A stretch of DNA of 64,000 nt from Conoideocrella luteorostrata (taxonomy: Eukaryota; Ascomycota; Sordariomycetes; Hypocreales; Clavicipitaceae), in NCBI GenBank assembly GCA_032433595.1, contig JASWJB010000109.1:56812-120811 (forward strand). Direction: 5' to 3'. Under the pieces are notes generated by a model that was not told the origin of the DNA, did not search any database, and saw nothing but the letters and a program-made list of their open reading frames with translations. A program made the position numbers and the translations under genes. Numbering within the stretch: the first letter of the stretch is position 1; each line of letters begins with the position of its first letter. Positions 1 through 12,335 of the stretch are shown here, one piece after another.

Positions 1-931
1 GTAGGATAATAGACTAAAGGTCGTAATCCGATAATAATTTAAGTGAAGAATGTACTCAGGCAAATGATCGTGTTAAAGACCAACTATCTAAGATACCTAA
101 AGAGTGTAATTTAGTAGTGACTATATAGTAGATAGTTCACCGTTACTTTGTGCTGAACCCATGGTGACTTTCTGGACGGTTCACCGTTGGTTCACGGTAA
201 ACCTGTCGTGAATCCTTGTCCTTCTTATTCGGGGGTAGAGTCCCTCTTGGCTGTGTAGTCACGTGGAATGGCGGGGTGTCGCCCGTGGCTTAGCCTTCCC
301 GGAGCCCGCTAGCCAGGGTCGTAACATAAGGTAGCTTAATATATATATAATATTTAAACAGAATTTTATAAAATATATATACAATTTTATAATAAGAATT
401 ATTACGTATTAAAATAGCTATAGCTACCACAGGTTACTCGGGCCACTCACGTGACAGACTCGGCACATTAAAGGTTAAGTCTAGCCTATTAGTAGATAAA
501 TTAACAACTATCTTATAACTTCTTTACATCTAACTTGTGTTCCGCTTTGCTTTACTTACGTGCATCTATCTTACAACCCTTACAATAATACCTAATACCG
601 ACAATCCACGTGCTACGTCTAGCATCCTACTAGGCGTATCTAGCACGTAACAAAAATAATTATTTTTCTTTTATACTATATAGTATTTATTATATATTAA
701 GATAATTACAGCTAGTATAAGCTGCTTAAGATATATATATATAATAATCTTAATATATAAAAGGTTAAGTTTAGCTTATTAGTAAATACACTTAATAACT
801 ATTATGTAATTACTTTATATTTAACTTATATTTTGCTTTATATTATATGCGTATGACTTATACTTTAAGAACCCTTATATTCTTTCTAATTTCGACAATT
901 CTCGTCCTAAGACTCTAGACTAATCTGGCAC
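1..931. other. AT-rich, RIP-like intergenic block
   Basis: No gene is visible. Long runs of TA-rich sequence (for example around 340-420 and 650-760) sit next to patches of normal composition. This is the pattern expected of transposon DNA mutated by RIP, which turns CpA into TpA. Two related copies of one sequence lie inside it and differ mainly by C-to-T changes (listed separately). It is probably the edge of a degraded transposon; I cannot name the family. Confidence 0.6.
468..905. repeat. Direct repeat pair, one copy more mutated
   Basis: The sequence from about 468 to 610 recurs at about 762-905. Both begin aggttaagt and continue through a matching series: tag-c-tattagta, aactat, tttaca/tat-tctaactt, cgacaat. 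The second copy carries many C-to-T (and complementary G-to-A) changes, such as tctagcc becoming tttagct. It is likely two copies of a transposon part at different stages of RIP. Confidence 0.6.
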
Positions 932-1294
932 TTAGCGCCTAGGGGCCTCAATTCCTGGTATACAATATATAAACCAAGGTTCATTGTGACCTTTCTCCTT
1001 CTGAAAGCCCAAATTAACTAAAAATTCCTCAACTATCATAAAGTTATCAGGGCCATCTGCTTCTGGCCCACAATATTTCCAGATAGATTCGTATTTTCCA
1101 AGTGTCTCTGGGTCTTTCTGGTACAGGAGACAATTTTTACCTTCGGATCGATCTTCTATGAGTTGACTAACATCTTCGACAATTTTAGCATGCGCTTGTC
1201 TACAGAGCACATCATATACTGATTGTGGGGGATAAACCCAATCGTAGATCAAGATATGGATATGCCACTCCTCTCTCACTGCATTGTGATCCAT
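932..1294 (-). CDS. Small hypothetical ORF, 120 aa
   Basis: An open frame with an ATG start and TAG stop. The protein is rich in Trp, Tyr, Glu and Asp and looks protein-like (for example HIHILIYDWVYPPQ near the N-terminus and GPDNFMIVEEFLVNLGF in the middle), with no signal peptide or membrane segment. I do not recognise a domain. It lies beside a RIP-affected block and just upstream of a minisatellite, so it may be a fragment of a larger lost gene or of a transposon. Composition is the only support that it is coding. Confidence 0.3.
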   Translation of the reverse strand: MDHNAVREEWHIHILIYDWVYPPQSVYDVLCRQAHAKIVEDVSQLIEDRSEGKNCLLYQKDPETLGKYESIWKYCGPEADGPDNFMIVEEFLVNLGFQKEKGHNEPWFIYCIPGIEAPRR

Positions 1295-1432
1295 AATTAC
1301 TTAAGTTTTACTGCTATCTCGTGGTGTTAGTATTTTGTATGTTAATAACGGGTTTATAGACTTACCTATGATAAACTTATCTGAGGATAGGGGCTGCCTT
1401 AGATGACGCAGAGAGATGCGTGTGCGTGTGTA

Positions 1433-1655
1433 AAGAAGCGAAGCGTTGTCTTGTGTGAAGAACGACGTTGTCTTGTGTGAAGAACGACGTTGTCTTGTGT
1501 GAAGAACGACGTTGTCTTGCGTGAAGAACGGCGTTGTCTTGCGTGAAGAAGAGCGTTGTCTTGCGTGAAGAAGAGCGTTATCTTGCGTGAAGAAGAGCGT
1601 TGTCTTGCATGAAAAAAGGCGTTGTCTTACGTGAAGAAGGGCATTGTCTTGCGTG
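1433..1655. repeat. 22-bp minisatellite, about 10 copies
   Basis: Tandem units close to gaagaacgacgttgtcttgt plus gt, 22 bp each. Early copies carry ...aacgacg... and later ones ...agagcg..., so variants are blocked along the array. The period is not a multiple of three, so the ORF crossing it on the minus strand is unlikely to be a real gene: it repeats in cycling frames. Confidence 0.85.
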
Positions 1656-1744
1656 TAAGGAGGAGAGTTTTCGAGGTAAGCTACCCAGAGGTTTAAATAG
1701 TTATCCAGACGGTAGTATATTTGTCCAGTGATCAAGTCCTAGAG

Positions 1745-4700
1745 AACAATTAATTTATTAAAAAAAAACTTTTGCCTTAAGCAGAGATACAATGATATAG
1801 TTTATTCCTCTGTTTAATCACTTATTATGTGCCTGATGTGTTTTGTTGCCCGATTACGCCTACTAAACAAAGGCTTGTGCCTCGCAAGCTAGGGGGGAAA
1901 GGGATTCACGAGTTGAATAGATGCGTTTAAGCATCTTGTTCATAGGAACAGCATTCACGAACCGAACGTTGGAAAGGATACTGCTGGCGATAGCGATAAT
2001 CACAGCGACAGGATTGTTCAGTCTAATAATGCAGTGAATCTGAAGCGAACATAGTCACGAGCGCAAGGGGTAAACCTTATTGTTCATTGTTGCTGTTCAT
2101 TGTTATTCATCATTTTTTGAGACTAGAGATGCTCGTCAGAACGATCAGTGCCGTAAATAGCTAGAAAGTCACAAGGTCAGGTCACAAGGTTGGGTAACGA
2201 GGTCGGGTCACAAGGTCACAAGATTACGAGGATATGAGGCCTGAAATGCAACATAAATAGATGGTTTTCAGGCTCTTCAGAAAGAAAAAAATCATCATCA
2301 GTATTCAATCAATTCAGTTAGAATTACATCCTTCTATTCCTATCAATTTCCACTGACCACAAATTGCTCAAAGTACTCATAACGCAACATCATTGTGTAG
2401 TCACACCATTTATCGGGTGGCTTTACTGACGCCACGGCGTGACTCGCACGCCGCGCTATGTAAGTAAGAGCATGCGTTTAAGCGAGTCCAAAAAGCTCCC
2501 TGCCGCCTATTTTATGTAAACGCTGCTTGTGTTTATGTAGACCCTACCCTCCTCCCCCCCCCCGGCGACCGCAGTTGACGATGTGGGTTAGGTAGGCATG
2601 CGTGCGTGTGTGTGCTTCAATAGGGGCTACAGAAGCGTTTTGTAGCAGGCCTGTTTTGTCCTGTTTCTTTTGGTACGTGCCTCCTGTATCTGGCTTGTAC
2701 AAGTCACGCGGCCGTCGCAGCAAGCAGAGAGTGTGTGCGTGTAAGTGAGTGAGTGAGAGTGGGTGTGGTGCCTCATCAGGGATTGCGAAAAAGTATGTAG
2801 TCCATGACGTCCTAGAGCAGATGTGTTATGGTCCATACCTACACGTAACCCACGATAGATTCAGTGCATCAGTGAACAGCAGCCCGGATGATGCACAACA
2901 AGCCTGTAAATAATGCACAGCACAGGTTGTTCAGCAGTGCGTGAGTACATTAGTAGACAAGAGAGCACTATAAGTATGGATAGAAGTTCCGTGGAGGGTA
3001 ACGCAGGATGCCTATCGTCATTATTTGTTGCCTGTAACAGATGACCCACTATACTCTAACCAGAAGTTACCACGCCCCGTAACCATGGAAAACGTCGTCT
3101 GTAAAATATACACAGCTCTCATATTATAGTTTCCAGCTCTTCCCGTGTGTAATTCCCCGTTTCCCAGCGCGGAATCGCCAAGTGTAGCCACCGGCCGGCG
3201 CCCATTTTCGCGGCAGAGCACTACGGCAAGGAACACGCGTATACAACCTGTGGAATATACTCACGGAGGCGAAATAAGCGTATTCCACGCGGCAATTCGA
3301 TATACCATGTTGTGTGGCGGGCGGCGGAGGCGGGTGAATCTTGAGATTTTGGGGGATTCTGGGGCCGGCGGGCTGGCTGCCGCGCTGATTTGTGATTTTA
3401 GATTCCTGATTTGGGGTCCGAGCGACCGACTGGGCGTGTGTGTGCGTGGGCAGCCGAATAAACGCAGCCTTGGCCGTGAAACAGGCCCATCTCGACAACC
3501 AAGTGATCACGTACCTTAACGTGGACTGTATATCTGGACTTGTGGTCATGAAATAGCAGTCAAGAGGAGTTGGCATATGGTTGGCGATCAGAAGGGACAA
3601 GAAACCAAGCCTCTCGGACTTCGGCATTTCTTGAGACGCTCCCCCCCCCGTGAAGCTCCCGCAAGCATTCGGAGAGTGGTGGAAAGACTATTGAAGAGAA
3701 CAAAATGTCCCAGTTGGGAACCGGAGACGAGGGTAACAGAAATGCTTGGCTTGCTGTCCTTGCTGGCACCCTACGTGCTGGAATTGCAAGCATGTTGTAT
3801 ATGTTGTTCTTACTATTTAATAAAATCTAGCTATTCCGTACAGAAAGGGGTTCCGCTTGCGGCACAACGAATCCACCCACACATCTGACAATTCGTATTA
3901 TAACAAATGCCGGCAGGGCACAAGAGATGTCACTATCCCTGGTAATCTAGAGAAAGGGGGGAAGAAAAATATCTACGCTGTGGGCTAGGAAGCCGGTTAG
4001 GCTGCTGAATCCGTTCTTGATTGATTGACGAGGCGGCAGGCTGGTGTATGGATAGGCTACTGGCTTGGATCTCGGGCGGCTACCGAACCCGTTCATCGGA
4101 TTGACAACGTAGCAGGCCGAGGCGATACAGCGAACTCGACTTGTGGGTGGGTGGCAACGAACTTAGGGAGTAGGGACTTGATGAAGCCACTGAGAAAAAT
4201 TGCAAGGAATCAATCTTTGAACTTCATCTCTATCAATGATTTCCAGGTCTTCTTGCGCTAAAGTATGAATGCTCCGACTCTATTCTGTTTAATTGTTAGC
4301 ATAACCAAGTCCATATTCACAGTAAATCCTCTCTTCACGCGGTTTTTACCTCACCACTTGCGACGGTGCGCAGTGCTTTGACTGTTATCTTGGTTAAATC
4401 GTACCTTTATCCTTAGTTATCTGACAAAGTACGAAGAGGAGATGTCGCGTGAAAAACGGAGGCTAGCGTATAGATAGGTCGACGGCTTGGATCCTGGGCA
4501 GGCTGCTTAATCCGTTCCTAATCGATTAACGAGGTAGTGGGCTGGCATAACGGGCGGGCTGCTAAGTTTGATCACGATCGGACTGATGGCAGACCGGCGT
4601 ATAGATGGGCTGCTGGCTTGGATCCTGAGCAGGCTGTTGAATTCGTTCATTGTATTAGCGAGGCAGCAGCTGGTGTATGAATAGCTGTTGGCTTGGATCC

Positions 4701-5872
4701 TGGGCAGGCTGTTGAATTCGTTCCTGATCGGATTGATGAGGCGGCGGGCTGGCGTAAGGCGCAGTATTGTCGAGTTGTCTCGCGAGATATTCAATGGTGC
4801 AAGTGTGGAGAATGAGTTTGAAGGGCGACGGAGCGGAGGATAAGGATGAATCAAGTTTTGGAAGCTGCTGGCCAAGATAGACTCGAGGCTCATTTGTCGT
4901 CGGAACGGCATTCTGGGTCCAGGATGTGAGCATCATCAACTTCAACCGATAAACTATCAGGGTTAAGATGGGTGCGACACGTTATGTCTCACTACTAAAG
5001 GGTCGACTGGATGGAGGGCATCATATTTGGGAAAGAAGAAAGTGGCTGGGTTGACATTATCCATGAGACCTAACAACTACCTCTCCAATCGGATAAATTA
5101 ACAAATAACTAAACTAAATAACAATGAGTTCTGAAAATTGTCAAACTTTAGTATTGCACTCGCACTACCGCTATTCAAGGTTTTCATATACTGCCTCCTT
5201 CAGGCTGGTGATAACCCGTTTCCGCGCTTGACGCGCTTCTCCCAGTTGCATTTGCATGGTGCAGGAGCGAGGTTGAGAAGCCCAAAATCAATGTCGAGCT
5301 TCTTTCTCATTGGCGGATACTGAGGAGATGTCGCCCCAGTCGCCCAAAAGAAAACCCATTCGTCAACCATGGACGGCGCCCGTCACACCTATTCATGCGG
5401 CTTGCTGGAAATGTTATCTGCTCTAGGCATAATATGTTGGGCATGAAGCGGCCGCTTTCGTTGACTCTAGTACAGATCTCCGTAAATTTGCTCGCACGAC
5501 TTGTCGTGTCTGTGTATCAGTAATTCCACACAATAGACTGAGTTTCATCTTGACAACGATTCCAAAATTCCACCATTGTATGAGAAAAAACCAACAGTCT
5601 TTTATTTAAGCCCGCAACTATGATGATCCTCATAGATATCGACCGCGATAATTATAGAGCGGCGGATAAAACGGGAATAACCGGACATGGCGCAACACCA
5701 AGTCATGGCATAGCCCTGTATTAAAGTTGTGTGACTGATGCGTAGATATATCCCTACTCAAAGTCTTTATTATACTAGGTGAGTGCAAGTACATCTAGGC
5801 TACCAGAGATGCCGGGCTTTTTGGCACATTTATGTTCAGTTCTTCCTTGCGCCTAGTGGCAGCAGCTTTGAC
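1745..5872. other. Gene-poor 4-kb stretch
   Basis: I see no convincing gene. Contents are a short cluster of gtcacaagg-type direct repeats at about 2167-2222, a C-rich run near 2550-2565, GT/AC-rich stretches near 2690-2770 and 3430, and the degenerate tandem repeat at 4000-4770. The short ORFs here overlap on both strands without protein-like composition. The 3' end of the NLR remnant starts at 5873. Confidence 0.5.
4000..4770. repeat. Degenerate tandem repeat, roughly 80-85 bp
   Basis: A unit built around gcttggatcctgggcaggct, then ttgaattcgttc, a gattgat-gaggc block and ctggcgtatagat recurs at about 4030-4110 and four times across 4460-4760. Copies differ by small indels and substitutions. 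Period estimated by eye; no coding frame runs through all copies. Confidence 0.65.
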
Positions 5873-7391
5873 CTAAGACATTAAGTCTGGATGCCCAAGT
5901 GCTTCTTTTGCTCTTCTCACTTTGTGTCTCAGCTCGTGGAACGGAATATTGTCCCATTTTTGGTCTTCGCCCACTATCCAGGACTGAGAGCCTTCTACGC
6001 ACCAGTAAAGACCATAAACTCCGCTGGCCAAGATCCAAGATGCAAACAAGAAAGTAAACACTTCGTCGTTCAGACTGAGCAGAAGGATGGACATCTGCTC
6101 AGTTGGTAGCACACGTAGCGGCTCCCAGAACCAACAAATACCATAAGCAAGAAAACTGAGTGGTTTGTTCGATAGACCTTGTTGAAGACAAACTCTCAGA
6201 ATCTCCAGAGATCGGCTCGAAAGTATTTGACCAGTGATATTCCATTTCATATCACTAAATCTTAGCTTCGTCAAAGCAGCATTGAAAAGTGACTCTACAG
6301 ACTGGCTGGGAATATGATCCAGATGCGGTGCCAGTGCTTCCGCGATTAAATTGCCAATTTTGGGGTTGCAAGTATTGTATCTCCAAACTGCATGGGACAA
6401 TAATGGTTCCATGTGCGCTTAAATGCCAATGGCTGAATCGATAGCTGCTCGACTATGCCATATGCCAATTCTGCATCGCGCCGGGTACGTAGAGGATTAG
6501 TTAAGATTTGCCAATTCTGTGACGGTAGAGAATGTGATGGTGGGGGCTGTGATGGTGGGGGCAATGACGATAGAGGGTATCCTGTATCGTTCCGGCTACC
6601 TAGACTAGAAACTAATAGTTGTAGAGACTGTGACGGTAGAGGTAGGTGAGAAGCCAATGCGAGTGTTGCGTGAAATCTAAGTCTGTTATCCGAAGTATGA
6701 AGCAAGGGGAGCAATGCGGTTTGCACAATATCTGGCAGCCTGTCCCTGACACAGAAGACAGGGGAAATGATGGCTCCGATACAACCATTTAGATCTAGCA
6801 TCGAAATCAACCTCGTCCAAACCGAGTTCGGAAGCTCTTTCTGGCCCTGTAGAAGTACTATAGCTGCACACACGGCCTCTTGATCTGACTCTGGCCATAA
6901 GCTTCGTTCTGCACTTCCAATCTGCTGCAGCAGATCTAATATCTTGTCTAGAATGATATTTGGCAGCTGACTATGCTCTGCGAGAATCATCGCGGCTATT
7001 CTATTTAGGTCAGTATGTTTGCTTCTTAGAGCATAAACACAATACCCACGGACAGGAAGAGAGTAGCCTCGGCCATTGTAGCAGGGTAAGATCTTATGCA
7101 TGACCTTGTCATCGAAGTCCTTTAGTGAATCCATAATCGGCTGTAAATAATTTTTTGGCATCTCCAGCTGCCTCCATAGTATACAAATCATATTCCCTCG
7201 GAGTTGTGAACCAGCGCGTGATGTTAGAAAGAAGTTGAAGACTTCCTTTACTACAGGCGATATTAATTGACTCTGCTCTCTGAGAATCGATATTGCAGAG
7301 GTTCTGAAACCTGGTTCTGTAGCATGCATCAACTCAATTAATTGCATTTGAATTGAATAAGAAACTGGCTGTCCCCAGTTTATCCCGTCCA
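5873..7391 (-). pseudogene. Frameshifted HEAT-like C-terminus of the same NLR
   Basis: Two further open frames (7392-6346, then 6412-5873) continue the HEAT-like repeats of the upstream NLR: units such as LPNIILDKILDLLQQ and IPSQSVESLFNAAL resemble LPDFVLHDLIQLLRN upstream. The first junction lies near 7400-7420, where a single-base shift connects the repeat cleanly. There the stop and next ATG share a base (TAATG). The second junction lies near 6415-6425, again fixable by one base. No plausible intron spans either point. Either the gene has recently decayed, or these are assembly errors; joined, the protein would be about 1,670 residues. Less likely, the TAATG overlap allows re-initiation. 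Confidence 0.7.
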
Positions 7392-10300
7392 TTATGTGAC
7401 GGACATTGTGAGAAATTTCGGATTCCTTAGCAGTTGTATGAGGTCATGCAGTACAAAGTCTGGCAAAGAATTTTTAGACAGCGTACTTTGACGGCGAAGA
7501 ATGTGCGATACACTCTGTAGACAAGTATTGCAACTCGGCGGAAATAAAGGTACAAACGCTAGATGTTTATGGAAGACTAACTCAGGGATATTTTCTCGCC
7601 ACTCAAGGGCACTCAGCATTAGATGTTGGGATTCATGTGTTGAACCATGCAGGAGTCCTGCAAGATCTTGGAGAATTGATTGCGGGAGCTGTATTTGTAC
7701 TTGGAGAGCTCTGTGTGACTTTTCCGCCACGGCACTATCTGGACTCTTCAATAGTTTAACGAATGACTTTAGAGCCTGCTCAGGTATGAGACGATATGAC
7801 CGTATGTCGTTGATATTCATAGTTATGAGCCAGTTTGATGTTCCCCTTGTTGAAGACAGATCAAACAGTGTTCCAAGTGTTTCCGGTCTTTCTTTACAAA
7901 CCTTGCCCCAAAACTCATGATCGTCGTCTCTACAGACTTTCCGAAACGCATCTATGACCAGTGAATCTGGCAATAATTCACATAACGCAGATATAGGAGT
8001 AGGTTTAGTAGTCTTGCCATGAAATTGAGTTCTAATTTTAATCCAAAATTTAACCCAATGTTCAAGAGGTGACTTAGTCTTTTTGTATATCTCGCCAAAA
8101 AGAGGACTTTCTCTCCGGACCGAGGTGACTTCTTGCTGAGAGCGCACCATCAGCAATAAATGTTGGACGCCAATAATATCGCGCGGCTCTTCCTCGAGTG
8201 CTTCGAAAAGCTGACAGAGTTTTGGTTCATCAGAATGTCCCTGGAGTAGGCCAATCACAAAACGCCAAAAGATATTATAGCGTGGATCATATTTCCTCTT
8301 CCGAATAAGGCTGCGACCTGTCAGACAATCATGGGTTGTTCCCATTCCAATAGAAATACAGCTCAGCTTTCTACCTTGTCTCCATTGCCGAACAAAGTAT
8401 CGTGCTGCAAAGTATTCTTGATAGGTCATATGCAGAAAGTGGAATGTTTGTTGTGTAGCGTCTAATGAAGGATCTGATGTTTTAAAAAAGGATAATTGGC
8501 CAAGTGTCTCGTCAATGGCCAATTTTAAACTGGATGCTTTGATGACTTCATTCCTATCCTGGGCATTGAAGTCCACTGCGGAAGCGTAGAGTCCACTGAA
8601 AGCCATGCATTCAATCAGAGACGTCTCTTCTTTCATTTGAAGGTCAATTTTTGCTGCGTGGGCTGTATGAGAAACCTGCGGGGAAATTTTGTCCAATCGC
8701 CTGGCATCTTTGGCCAGTAACTTATCCACGAGAGCCTCATATATACCGGTCAAAGTTTCTGGTATTTCATTCTGACTGGAAGACAGGATGGTGGAACAAA
8801 AGGCATCCAGTTGGACTGGAATTCGAAGGAGCTCCAGGAGAGTCGGCCGGTTGTCAAGCAAAGGGAATATCGCGTCCGCGCTTGCCTTCGTACTTGAGTC
8901 TTGTGCAATGTATTGTCTGATTTGGTCGTCGCCAAAGCCAATCGTTTCAAGTCGAAGGCCAATATCATCCAGACTGACAGGTAACTGTGTATATGGTCGT
9001 GATGTGATGATGACATTTCGGTTGTTCAGCAGATCCACAAGAAAATCGTCATTGATCAAATCGTAGGCGACTTCATCCAATCCATCCAACAAAAAGAGAG
9101 TTTTGTCACCTTCCGTGGAAGATATTTTTTCCCATAGCTCTTCGGCTAGTCTTTGGCCGTTTTTCCCCATGACTTTGAAGTACTCATTGTACAACATTTC
9201 TTCATAGTTGGACACGGGAGGTTTTTTCCTTTTGAGATTTCGCAATGGTACCCACAACAAGCGATCAAACAATGGAGCCCATGCTTGGTGCAAAGCAGAC
9301 TCTTTACCATGTATGAAGTCGTGGACAATTTTCTTGCATAGAGTTGTTTTCCCGACTCCAGCCTGGCCGTAGATGATGATTCTTCTTTTCGATGTCTCAC
9401 ATTTATTCCGTTTGGCCAGCAACTCGAATATTTGCGCCAGGTCAATTGAAGCAGATGGAGGTTGTTCAGCTGAGTCCGATGTATCTAGCGGTGGCTGAAT
9501 ACGTTCGGTTGGTCGTTCCAGAATGGCAAGGCTCACATAGCATTGGTCCACTGGGAGCGGAGATCGACACAATCGTTCAATCTTAATATTGTTGAGACTG
9601 TATCTTTTGCGACGTATGTACTCATCAGCCTCGCTGACAGTACTTTGATATGGCCGAATCGACGACGATGCTGTGGACACATTATTAAATCGCCGTGCAA
9701 CTACTGCTTTGGAGTCCTTCTCAAATTTGCGAAGGTATTCCAACCCAAGCCTATACCCTCTATCCCGTTCGGAATCGAATTTCACCATATCGGAATGATC
9801 AGCATTCAAAGCTATTTTCGTTTCGTTAGGCAGATACAGAACGGCGGACTCGATGTCAACCACTGTCTCATAGTCTCCTGCCCTTGGAATCCATTTTTCA
9901 CTCTGTAAGTCCTATTTCTGTTTGTTAGTCACATGGCTTCGAGAACATCTTTTGGAACGCACCTTTTTGTTCATCCTCGTCTGTTTTTGTTCATAGAAGC
10001 TAATGATTTTCCGATCCTCAATCGCGTTGGCAAAAGCTTGGCGTTGTTGCCGTAGTACTGATGATCGAGGGCTAATGTCATCTAGCACTTCGCCACGAGC
10101 ACCGTTGCCCATATCTTCCACCATTTCTTTCATGTTACTCACATTTGAACCATTATGAGGAACAGCAAATAGCAGCATGCCGTATGTCGCTTTGTACAAG
10201 GCGGAAAGAAGCTCGTCGTCCTCTTCACTTGCAGCCCCCGCTGTGCTGAGATACTATGCCATTTTTCAGTTATGATACAGATTAATAATAGAGGCATACA

Positions 10301-11130
10301 AGTACTTACTTGTCCTAGGATGGTACCACCATAGCTATGTGCGATGAAGAAAAGCGGTCGTTTCTTGGTCTGTGTTTTTGAAGGGGAGGGTTTAGCACAT
10401 CCTTTGTCCAAACACAGCGCTGGAGCATCGACTTACCTCTTCAGTATTACGAATGAGCTTGAGCTCATCGATGAGCATCTCGCTGTAGTCCATTGTACGA
10501 CTGATTCCATAGTTGATCAGAGATGACTCGTAGCCATATGTGAGAATGCGACAGTAAGGGAAGTCCTCAGGTAAGAAGTCTTTCAGCCACATCTTCCTAA
10601 GCTCTCCTTTGCCTCTCCACGATCCATATGGATGCGCGCTAAAACCAGTAATTGCAACGATACTAATAGAACTAAGAGTCAGTAAGATTCGGAAAATGCT
10701 GTGATTGCAACAAAGTTGTGACGAAAAGCTGGGCTCACTCGGCATTTATTGAAGAGTCGGTCTTGGGAGTATTCAGCTGCGTGAACCCATGGAAATGCCT
10801 ATCGAAGCTGATCTCGGCGCCATCCAATATAGTTTGCCAAATTCCTGTAGGCTGGCTTTCGAGTTTGTAAGGAAATTGTAAGAGTTCGTTGTGCTCCTGT
10901 TTTTGAACCAGGAGCTTGACCAGAGCAACTTTCCAGGTATTTTCCTTGGCACAGTCTGGCATGATGGCCACGTCAAGCTCAATCAAGTGCCTTTCATCCT
11001 CTGGTAATTTTTCTTCGATTAGCGCTCGTATGGCTGTTCGCAGCCCATCCTCTGTTTTCGAGGCTGGGAGGCCCGTTACTCGATACACTGTGTCCTTCGG
11101 CACCGTCATAACTCTCTTGAGACTCGACAT
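7392..11130 (-). CDS. Alpha/beta-hydrolase - NACHT NLR (core)
   Basis: An NLR-type receptor of the fungal self/non-self and innate-immunity class. My model uses exons 11130-10739, 10671-10437, 10369-10310, 10253-9963 and 9911-7392. All introns are GT-AG, 51-67 bp, and phases agree. Residues 1-130 are an N-terminal region of unknown function. Residues about 131-330 form an alpha/beta-hydrolase (lipase/SesB-like) fold with nucleophile elbow AHSYGG (Ser about 221). The NACHT domain follows, with Walker A GQAGVGKTT (about 508-516) and Walker B LFLLDGLDE. Repeats with recurring LP..V...L..LL (HEAT-like) begin near the end. The open frame stops at TAA (7394-7392) inside a repeat, and the next frame continues the same repeat family, so the natural protein was longer. 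Family function is known: NACHT oligomerises on ligand and switches the N-terminal effector. What it senses is unknown. Confidence 0.85.
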
Positions 11131-11604
11131 TTTGCATCCGGTCGGGTCTTGTGCAGTGAAGAACGTGAATTTTGTGACTCGTCCAGCTGTTGCGTCTTAA
11201 ATAGCGGATGGGCGCGGTTGTGTAATGGGATTCACCAATGTCAAGGACGATGTTACCGCCACAAGCAGTAGAAAGAATAAGACGGCGGAAATTAAAATTC
11301 AGCGGGCAGGGGCGGTAGGTTTTATGATCATAGGGGAGCCGGGGGGAAAGGAAGAAAACAGGTCGGAAGTTGGGTGTGAATCGATGATCCTATGTCCTAG
11401 ATTCCAGGGTAGCTACGGAGTATAGTCAGTGGGAAGTAATAAATTTTTGCGTGGCTTCGGTTACCGTCATCTGTGTAACTTAGGGCCTGGCACCAGCAGC
11501 CATGCAGAAAGTTATTGCCACATAATGTACTTGTAGAGCAACGGGTACGGGACTGGGCTCAGACCACGAACAGATGGGCGTGGCAGTTACTCTGTAGTAG
11601 CACT
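11131..11604. other. Upstream region of the NLR, no gene seen
   Basis: This contains the presumed promoter and 5' leader of the minus-strand NLR. A truncated form of the dispersed motif (tacggagtat) is present near 11414. No ORF looks like protein. Confidence 0.4.
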
Positions 11605-12335
11605 CTATATTAGCACTAAGCTATTTGTCACATACAATGCCTCCAGGCCGTCCTGTATCATCACATGGCATTGCTGGACTATAGTGGAACAAACGAGCCG
11701 CTCTGCGTTATATCTGCGCTTTTTGTCCTTTGCCAGTAGGGATCGTCTTAGATCCAACCATTCCATCCCACAGGTGCATAGCCGTAGTCCATAGCGCGTC
11801 ATGCTCGTAGGGAGTTTGTGCAGCGGCTTGTATTCTCCGGATGTGAGTAACGTGTCCGTAATCGTCGTGTTACCGACGATCTGAATGCAGAAACTATCAG
11901 GCTTTGGACGTTGGACGCACGATGGCTGGCTTGTTGCGGTCTCGGCATACTTCTTTCCCAGGGATTTTCCATAATTCTCGAACGTCACGCCTTCCCCAAG
12001 TTCAAAATTCCGCCGAGCAGCGGGGATTTTGCATATTTCGGCGATATTCCCCGCAACCCAATTATCCACAGCAATTTATTCGACTCCTTGTCCACTGGTG
12101 ATGGGACGGATCGTCGGGACAAACCGTCTAATTCGATCTGAGACGAGAACAGGCGTGGCGCATCTCTATTTCTTGGCTGAAGATATCGATAAACAGAGGT
12201 ATATACACTTGCTGCTGCAAGACAGGAGAGCCCACCCAGGCAGGGCTTTAATCGCGTCGGGCAGTATTTTCCGGTTGGAGGTGGGATCGATCCGGTGGTC
12301 ACGCGAGACGAGTCAGCGACAGTGGCCTGTGGCAC
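11605..12335 (-). other. Unidentified ORF fragments, possible gene relic
   Basis: Two overlapping minus-strand frames (12335-11985, 116 codons; 12069-11605, 154 codons) look partly protein-like. The first carries a hydrophobic stretch (CLGGLSCLAAASVYTSVY) after about 30 residues, followed by a basic segment, as in a membrane-anchored protein. Both share the region around PKYAKSPLL/ENYGKSLGKKYAET in different frames, so a frameshift or intron may join them. I recognise no domain. Confidence 0.3.

Noticed and set aside
1433..1655. CRISPR-like array
   Set aside because: Units are contiguous with no unique spacers, and the genome is eukaryotic.
1301..1735. 144-codon minus-strand ORF across the 22-bp minisatellite
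   Set aside because: The period is not a multiple of three and the peptide is just cycling repeat frames.
7390..7395. TAATG stop-start overlap as a deliberate re-initiation signal
   Set aside because: Kept only as a minor alternative: a second frame change 1 kb downstream and repeat continuity favour simple frameshift damage.
7501..10411. Many ORFs opposite or overlapping the first NLR
   Set aside because: Shadow frames of the NACHT exons or readings through introns.
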